A stretch of 7,772 nt of DNA from Planctomycetota bacterium (GTDB taxonomy: Bacteria > Planctomycetota > UBA8108 > UBA1146 > JAJFFE01), in contig JAGQRC010000141.1 in NCBI GenBank assembly GCA_020425835.1, positions 1 to 7,772 on the forward strand. Direction: 5' to 3'. This document shows positions 1 through 3,896 of this stretch, in pieces. Position 1 is the first letter of the stretch; every line of letters begins with the position of its first letter. The translations under genes and the position numbers were made by a program. The notes beneath the pieces were generated by a model that had not been told where the DNA came from, did not search any database, and worked only from the letters and a program-made list of their open reading frames with translations.

Positions 1-1
1 C

Positions 2-628
2 TACGCAGCCCGCGAGCACGGCTGTCGAGTGACGACGACGACGATCTCTCGCGAGCAATACCGGCTCGCGCGTGAACGGGTCGAACGTGCCGGGCTGAGC
101 GATCGGATCGAGGTCCACTGTCGCGACTACCGCGATCTCGAGGGGTCCTACTCCAAGGCCGTCGCGATCGAGATGATCGAGGCCGTCGGGCATCGGTTCC
201 TCCCTCGGTTCTTCCGCTGCGTCGCTGACCGACTGCGCCCCGGTGGGAAGCTCGCGCTGCAGGCGATCACCATGCCGGACCATCGCTACGAGCGATACCG
301 ACGAACCGTCGACTTCATCCGCGCGTCGATCTTCCCAGGGAGCTGTGTCCCCTCGGTGTCGGCGATGGCGTCCGCCGCCTCGCGGAGGACCGACTTCCGT
401 CTCGTCCACCTCGATGACATCGGTCCGCACTACGCCACGACGCTCCGCCACTGGCGCCGTCGCTTCCTGCAGCGACGAGACGAGGTGCGCGCTCTCGGCT
501 ACCCCGAATCGTTCGTCCGACTTTGGGACTACTACCTCTGCTACTGCGAAGCGGGCTTCGCCGAGCGCTACACGGGTGACGTGCACATGGTCTTCTCCCG
601 GGGCCGAGCCGGTGGGGTCCTCGGATGA
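2..628 (+). CDS. Cyclopropane-fatty-acyl-phospholipid synthase family methyltransferase, 5' end missing
   Basis: This is the C-terminal 208 residues of a SAM-dependent enzyme of the CFA synthase/mycolic acid cyclopropane synthase family, which transfers a methyl group to the double bond of membrane-lipid acyl chains. The frame is open from the window edge, so the start, the bicarbonate-ligand Cys region and the first SAM loop lie outside. Full-length members have about 380-430 residues, so roughly half is present. Visible family blocks, numbered from the first complete codon, are 'TISREQYRLAR' (15-25), 'DYRDLEG' (42-48), 'IEMIEAVGH' (56-64), 'RPGGKLALQAIT' (79-90), 'DFIRASIFPG' (104-113), 'HYATTLRHWRRRF' (143-155) and 'YCEAGFAERY' (181-190). 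The glutamate (E60) and tyrosine (Y144) aligning with the family's bicarbonate-binding pocket are kept. The histidine of the E. coli-type 'HTI' motif is Gln (Q87), as I recall is common in one large subgroup. The stop overlaps the next gene's start. An internal GTG at 29 is not the true start. Family membership is very secure; the exact lipid product is not known. Confidence 0.93.
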   Translation, partial: YAAREHGCRVTTTTISREQYRLARERVERAGLSDRIEVHCRDYRDLEGSYSKAVAIEMIEAVGHRFLPRFFRCVADRLRPGGKLALQAITMPDHRYERYRRTVDFIRASIFPGSCVPSVSAMASAASRRTDFRLVHLDDIGPHYATTLRHWRRRFLQRRDEVRALGYPESFVRLWDYYLCYCEAGFAERYTGDVHMVFSRGRAGGVLG

Positions 629-1404
629 ACGCTTGGGCCGCGGCCGGGATCGCGTGGGGAGTCCTGGCCCTGTCGATGGCACTCCTCTGGGTGTTGCAGC
701 AGCGCACGCGCAACGCCGGTATCGTCGACGTCGCTTGGTCCTTCGGGACCGCGGGTGTCGGAGCCCTCTTCGCGCTGATCGCGGAAGGCGATGTCGCCCG
801 GCGCGTCGCGATCGGCTCGATCGCACTGGCGTGGGGCGCACGACTGGGAGCGCACCTCGCTCGTCGTGTCGCGAGAGAGTCCGAGGACGGGCGCTATCTC
901 GAGCTCCGCGAGAAGTGGGGCCGTCGCGCGTCCGCTTACTTGTTCCTCTTCTTCCAGCTCCAGGCGATCTGGGCCGTGCTGTTCGCCCTTCCTATGTTCG
1001 CGGCGGCGGCGAACGAGACGCCGTCGTGGCGGGTGGTGGACATCGTGGGCGTGCTCATCGCGGTCGTGGCCATCGGGGGCGAGGCGCTGTCCGACCATCA
1101 GCTCGCGCGATTCCGTCGAGAGCCGGGGAACCTCGACCGGGTCTGTCGCGAGGGCCTCTGGCGTTACTCTCGCCACCCGAACTACTTCTTCGAGTGGGTC
1201 CATTGGTTCGCGTACGTCGCGCTGGCCTGGGGCGGGTCGGCGTTCTGGATGGCCGTCCTCGGCCCGTTGGTGATGCTGTTCTTCCTGTTCCGGATCACCG
1301 GCATCCCGCCGACCGAGCGGCGGGCCATCGCCCGCCGCGGTGATGCCTACCGCGAGTACCAGCGCACCACGAGTGTCTTCGTTCCACTGCCGCCGAAGGG
1401 ATGA
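625..1404 (+). CDS. DUF1295 family membrane protein (steroid 5-alpha-reductase-like)
   Basis: This 259-residue integral inner-membrane protein belongs to the DUF1295 family, which is distantly related to steroid 5-alpha-reductases and isoprenylcysteine carboxyl methyltransferases. Hydrophobic stretches near residues 5-24, 35-53, 61-79, 104-126, 138-157 and 190-222 suggest about six or seven membrane spans. The diagnostic C-terminal block is 'GLWRYSRHPNYFFEW' (177-191), followed by 'RITGIPPTERRA' (223-234) and 'YREYQRTTSVFVPLPP' (242-257). In the related reductases this region binds the NADPH cofactor. The ATG shares ATGA with the stop of the upstream CFA-type gene, and a GGTGGGG stretch at 611-616 could serve as the ribosome-binding site, so translation is probably coupled. 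DUF1295 genes are frequent neighbours of CFA-type genes in other bacteria, which suggests a step in the same lipid pathway, possibly reduction of a methylated intermediate. The activity itself is inference; a membrane methyltransferase role cannot be excluded. Confidence 0.9.
   Translation: MNAWAAAGIAWGVLALSMALLWVLQQRTRNAGIVDVAWSFGTAGVGALFALIAEGDVARRVAIGSIALAWGARLGAHLARRVARESEDGRYLELREKWGRRASAYLFLFFQLQAIWAVLFALPMFAAAANETPSWRVVDIVGVLIAVVAIGGEALSDHQLARFRREPGNLDRVCREGLWRYSRHPNYFFEWVHWFAYVALAWGGSAFWMAVLGPLVMLFFLFRITGIPPTERRAIARRGDAYREYQRTTSVFVPLPPKG
1395..1401 (+). promoter_or_regulatory. Ribosome-binding site of the coclaurine-type methyltransferase
   Basis: GAAGGGA lies 6 nt before the ATG at 1408 and is embedded in the last codons of the DUF1295 gene. 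It settles the start at 1408 rather than the out-of-frame ATG at 1401. Confidence 0.7.
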
Positions 1405-1407
1405 TCG

Positions 1408-2577
1408 ATGTCGAAGGAATCGTGGGTCGCGAGAGCGATCGCTTGGGCAGAGGCGGGGCGGCTCCCCGATCGTGTCGTACGGTGGGGCATCCGTCGGCTC
1501 TGCAGGGCTCGGCTTCGACGAGAGGCGTCGTCCGGTTGCGAGGCGCAACAAGAGAGCCTTCGTCAGCTGCTGATCGACGGTCGCGATGGCCCCTTGGCTC
1601 CGGTCCCCGAGTTGGCCAACGCGCAGCACTACGAGGTCCCGGCCGAGCTCTACGAGGCGATCCTCGGACCTCGTCTGAAGTACAGCTGCTGTGAGTGGGG
1701 CGACGACGTGTCCACACTGGCCGAGGCGGAGGAGCGCGCGCTCGCGACCACCGCACGGCGGGCGGAACTCTTCGATGGGCAGACGGTCCTCGAGCTCGGT
1801 TGCGGCTGGGGATCGCTCTCCCTCTGGATGGCGGAGCACTACCCGAGGAGTCGCATCGTCGCGGTCTCCAACTCCACCGATCAACGACGGTTCATCGAGC
1901 GGCGGGCGCGCGAGCGCGGACTCGCGAACATCGAGGTGATCACCCGCGACATCAACGACTTCGATGCGACGGCGGGTGGGACCGGGAAGTGGGTCGCCGA
2001 GGCGAACGGTGGGTTCGATCGCGTGGTGTCGGTGGAGATGTTCGAGCACGTGCGCGACCACCGGCGGCTCCTCGAGCGGATCTCCCACTGGCTGCGCCCC
2101 GGCGGGAAGCTCTTCGTCCACGTCTTCTGTCATCGCCACTTCGCCTACACCTTCGAGAGCGATGGAGCGGCGAGCTGGGTGGCGTCGACCTTCTTCTCCG
2201 GCGGTATGATGCCGAACGACGCCTACTTCCTTCGCTTCCAGGATCATCTTCGCGTCCGGGATCAGTGGCGCTGGTCCGGATCACACTACCGGCGGACGGC
2301 CGAGGCATGGCTCGCCAATCTCGATCATCGTCGGGCCGAAGTGAGGCGCGTGATGTCGCGGACGCACGGCGACGAAGATGCCGATCGCTGGGTGCGGCGG
2401 TGGCGTCTCTTCCTGATGTCCTGCGCGGAGCTCTGGGGCTTCGCCGGCGGCGATGAGTGGTGGGTGTCGCACACGCTGTTCGAGAAACCGGTCTCGCACC
2501 GGCTCGATGAGGCAACTCCGTCGGATCTTCCCGCGGAGCTCAATCATCCGGTCGAGGTCGCCGGCGCCCGCGTTTGA
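1408..2577 (+). CDS. Coclaurine N-methyltransferase-like SAM-dependent methyltransferase (CFA superfamily)
   Basis: This is a soluble 389-residue methyltransferase. An N-terminal helical part leads into 'HYEVPAELYEAILGPRLK' (74-91) and 'YSCCEW' (92-97), the CFA-superfamily substrate-side signature. The SAM motif I is 'VLELGCGWGSLS' (127-138). 'SVEMFEHV' (208-215) and 'LRPGGKLFVHVFCHRHFAY' (229-247) follow. The C-terminal half, with 'FFSGGMMPN' (262-270), 'FQDHLRV' (277-283), 'HYRRTAEAWL' (293-302) and 'ELWGFAGGDEWWVSHTLF' (341-358), matches from memory the plant (S)-coclaurine N-methyltransferase layout closely. The bacterium is not expected to make benzylisoquinoline alkaloids, so the true substrate is unknown. 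An unsaturated acyl chain of a phospholipid, or an amine-bearing lipid, is more likely given the operon. The start has a good Shine-Dalgarno sequence (GAAGGGA, 1395-1401, 6-nt spacing) inside the end of the DUF1295 gene, with 3 bp between genes. The 3' end overlaps the convergent arfB-like gene by 38 bp. Confidence 0.92.
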   Translation: MSKESWVARAIAWAEAGRLPDRVVRWGIRRLCRARLRREASSGCEAQQESLRQLLIDGRDGPLAPVPELANAQHYEVPAELYEAILGPRLKYSCCEWGDDVSTLAEAEERALATTARRAELFDGQTVLELGCGWGSLSLWMAEHYPRSRIVAVSNSTDQRRFIERRARERGLANIEVITRDINDFDATAGGTGKWVAEANGGFDRVVSVEMFEHVRDHRRLLERISHWLRPGGKLFVHVFCHRHFAYTFESDGAASWVASTFFSGGMMPNDAYFLRFQDHLRVRDQWRWSGSHYRRTAEAWLANLDHRRAEVRRVMSRTHGDEDADRWVRRWRLFLMSCAELWGFAGGDEWWVSHTLFEKPVSHRLDEATPSDLPAELNHPVEVAGARV

Positions 2578-2998
2578 CGTCTGATCGGCGCTGTTTGTCC
2601 TCGCGCCGACGCTTCTTCGAGGCGCGGGTCGGCCGGGTCGCGACCCGACGTCGGCGCGGCGCCAACGCATGGGCCAGCAGTGTTGCGAGGAGCGAGAGGC
2701 ACTCTTCGCGATTGCGGTGTGCGCTGCGCTCGCTCGCGGAACGGATGCGGAGCTCGCCTGCCTGAGTAATGCGATGGGCGAGCTCTTCGGTCAGTCGCCG
2801 ACGCTCGAAGTCCGAGAAGGCCTCGCTCGCAGCGGGAATCCAGATCAGCGTGACCCGAGAAGCGGTGCGGTTGACGTGCTGTCCGCCGGGCCCGCCGCCG
2901 AGGTCCTGCTCGAATCGGAGCTCCGACCACGGGATCATCCGTCCCGGCCTCCACTCGAAACCGCGTTCGATCGGGGGGTCGGGGCTCTCGTCGGACAT
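2540..2998 (-). CDS. arfB: ArfB/YaeJ-type ribosome-rescue peptidyl-tRNA hydrolase
   Basis: This 152-residue protein has a single class-I release-factor catalytic domain and no codon-recognition domain. Members of this family (ArfB/YaeJ, mitochondrial ICT1) bind ribosomes stalled on truncated mRNA and hydrolyse the peptidyl-tRNA in the P site. The catalytic loop is 'GGGPGGQHVNRTASRVTL' (34-51), with the GGQ at 38-40. A helical segment, 'FERRRLTEELAHRI' (64-77), follows. The C-terminal tail from about residue 114 is strongly basic ('RRRRVATRPTRASKKRRRED', 115-134), as expected for the part that threads into the empty mRNA channel. The length is close to the E. coli protein (about 140), with about 11 extra N-terminal residues. 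The ATG lies 4 bp after the stop of the TPR-like gene with only a weak ribosome site, so translational coupling is likely. The 3' end overlaps the convergent methyltransferase gene. The call could also be written as 'peptide chain release factor-like protein'. Confidence 0.92.
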   Translation of the reverse strand: MSDESPDPPIERGFEWRPGRMIPWSELRFEQDLGGGPGGQHVNRTASRVTLIWIPAASEAFSDFERRRLTEELAHRITQAGELRIRSASERSAHRNREECLSLLATLLAHALAPRRRRVATRPTRASKKRRREDKQRRSDVKRGRRRPRPDD

Positions 2999-3002
2999 CG
3001 CA

Positions 3003-3749
3003 TCACCGCTTTCGGCGCGGCTTCTTCCCCGTTCCCTTGGGTTGGCGGAACCCCTTGCGGACGGTCATCATGCCGGAGGTCGCGGGTGGGCGTTCGATCT
3101 TCAGGAGATACCACATGTCCCCGAACTGGCGCATGTCCATGCGCTGCCCGTTCTGGAGTCGGTGGATGTTTCCCTTCGTCGCCTCGTTCTCCTTCTCCGC
3201 CTGCTGAGCGCGACCGAGGACCTGCAGCGCCGCAGTGTCGTCGCCGCCCTTGTGGTGGAGCCAGGCGAGGAAGTGATAGAGCATCGCGTACTTCTTGTTG
3301 GTTCGAATGCCCTGCTCGCAGGTCGCGCGCGCTTTCTCCTCCTCTCCTCGTCGATACTCGATCGCGGCGCGCAGCAGGAAGGCGTCGGGCATGCGCGTGG
3401 ACGCCTTCAGGAGGTGGTCGTAGGCGCGATCCTCGTTCTCGTGGTAGAGCAGCATCCCGATCTGAGCGTCGATCTGGCCCTCGAGCATCAGTTGCCAGGG
3501 TCCGTAGGGGCGGAGCGACTCCAGGCTCTCGACGGCGCGATTCAGCTGGTTCGTCTGCGCGAGCTTCTGCGCCTCGGCGAACTTCGGCTGGATCTTCTTC
3601 AGCAACCGACGAGAGAGCACCGCCAACACGATCAGGCTGACCAGGAGCCCCATCAGTGGACCGACGATAAAGGCCCCCGGGAAGAGGACGATCGCCCAGA
3701 ACAGGGCGGCTCCGACTCCGCAGGCGAAGGCGATGAGTAGGGTGTACAC
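3003..3749 (-). CDS. Membrane-anchored TPR-like protein of unknown function
   Basis: This 248-residue protein begins with two adjacent hydrophobic helices (about 3-22 and 26-47) followed by 'SRRLLKK' (46-52), which suggests a membrane hairpin with the rest in the cytoplasm. Residues about 53-190 are alpha-helical and look like degenerate tetratricopeptide repeats, for example 'FAEAQKLAQTNQLNRAVESL' (57-76), 'DAFLLRAAIEYRRGEEEKA' (122-140) and 'YHFLAWLHHKGGDDTAALQV' (158-177). Such repeats usually hold protein partners. The C-terminus is 'MRQFGDMWYLLKIERPP' (206-222) and a Lys/Arg-rich tail. The start is GTG with only a weak purine-rich stretch (AAGAGAG) upstream. No other start fits ahead of the first membrane helix. 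It is the first gene of a two-gene unit with the arfB-like gene. I do not recognise a named family, and no specific function is claimed. Confidence 0.8.
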   Translation of the reverse strand: MYTLLIAFACGVGAALFWAIVLFPGAFIVGPLMGLLVSLIVLAVLSRRLLKKIQPKFAEAQKLAQTNQLNRAVESLESLRPYGPWQLMLEGQIDAQIGMLLYHENEDRAYDHLLKASTRMPDAFLLRAAIEYRRGEEEKARATCEQGIRTNKKYAMLYHFLAWLHHKGGDDTAALQVLGRAQQAEKENEATKGNIHRLQNGQRMDMRQFGDMWYLLKIERPPATSGMMTVRKGFRQPKGTGKKPRRKR

Positions 3750-3775
3750 GTTTCTGGCTCTCTTCGGCTCGATGG

Positions 3776-3808
3776 CGAGGACCGCGGAAGATACTCGATC
3801 GGTCCTCG
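3776..3808. repeat. 9-bp perfect inverted repeat in the leader of the TPR-like gene
   Basis: CGAGGACCG (3776-3784) and CGGTCCTCG (3800-3808) are perfect inverted copies separated by 15 nt. The element ends 26 bp before the GTG of the TPR-like gene. It could be a protein-binding operator or an RNA hairpin in the leader. No T-run follows on the minus strand, so a standard rho-independent terminator is unlikely. Confidence 0.5.
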
Positions 3809-3857
3809 AAATCCAGGTCTCGCGGTCGTGGGGTCGAGAACCGAGGCCGGTGGAGGC

Positions 3858-3883
3858 CGAGGGGTAGAGGCGAGGGGTAGAGG
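3858..3883. repeat. 13-bp tandem direct repeat
   Basis: Two perfect head-to-tail copies of CGAGGGGTAGAGG occupy 3858-3870 and 3871-3883, just past the 3' end of the kinase gene. It looks like a small slippage duplication. No function is apparent. Confidence 0.75.
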
Positions 3884-3896
3884 CCGTGTGGATCCC

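Larger units (their letters stand above)
3750..3896. other. Spacer between the kinase gene and the TPR-like/arfB unit
   Basis: These 147 bp on the minus-strand path run from the kinase stop to the GTG of the TPR-like gene. They hold a 13-bp tandem duplication and a 9-bp inverted repeat, listed separately. I see no canonical terminator with a T-run and no convincing -35/-10 pair, so the data do not decide whether the TPR-like/arfB pair is transcribed from here or by read-through from the kinase gene. Confidence 0.6.

Noticed and set aside
568..2247. 559-codon open frame on the minus strand
   Set aside because: It lies opposite the DUF1295 and methyltransferase genes, both of which show clear family motifs. 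Its translation is low-complexity Arg/Asp/Glu/Pro-rich with no domain signature, typical of antisense frames in GC-rich DNA.
2669..3740. Two 323-codon plus-strand frames (2669-3640 and 2769-3740)
   Set aside because: Both run antisense through the arfB-like and TPR-like genes. The GGQ motif and membrane helices identify the minus strand as coding.
3776..3808. Inverted repeat as a rho-independent terminator of the kinase gene
   Set aside because: No T-rich run follows on the minus strand, and the 15-nt loop is long.
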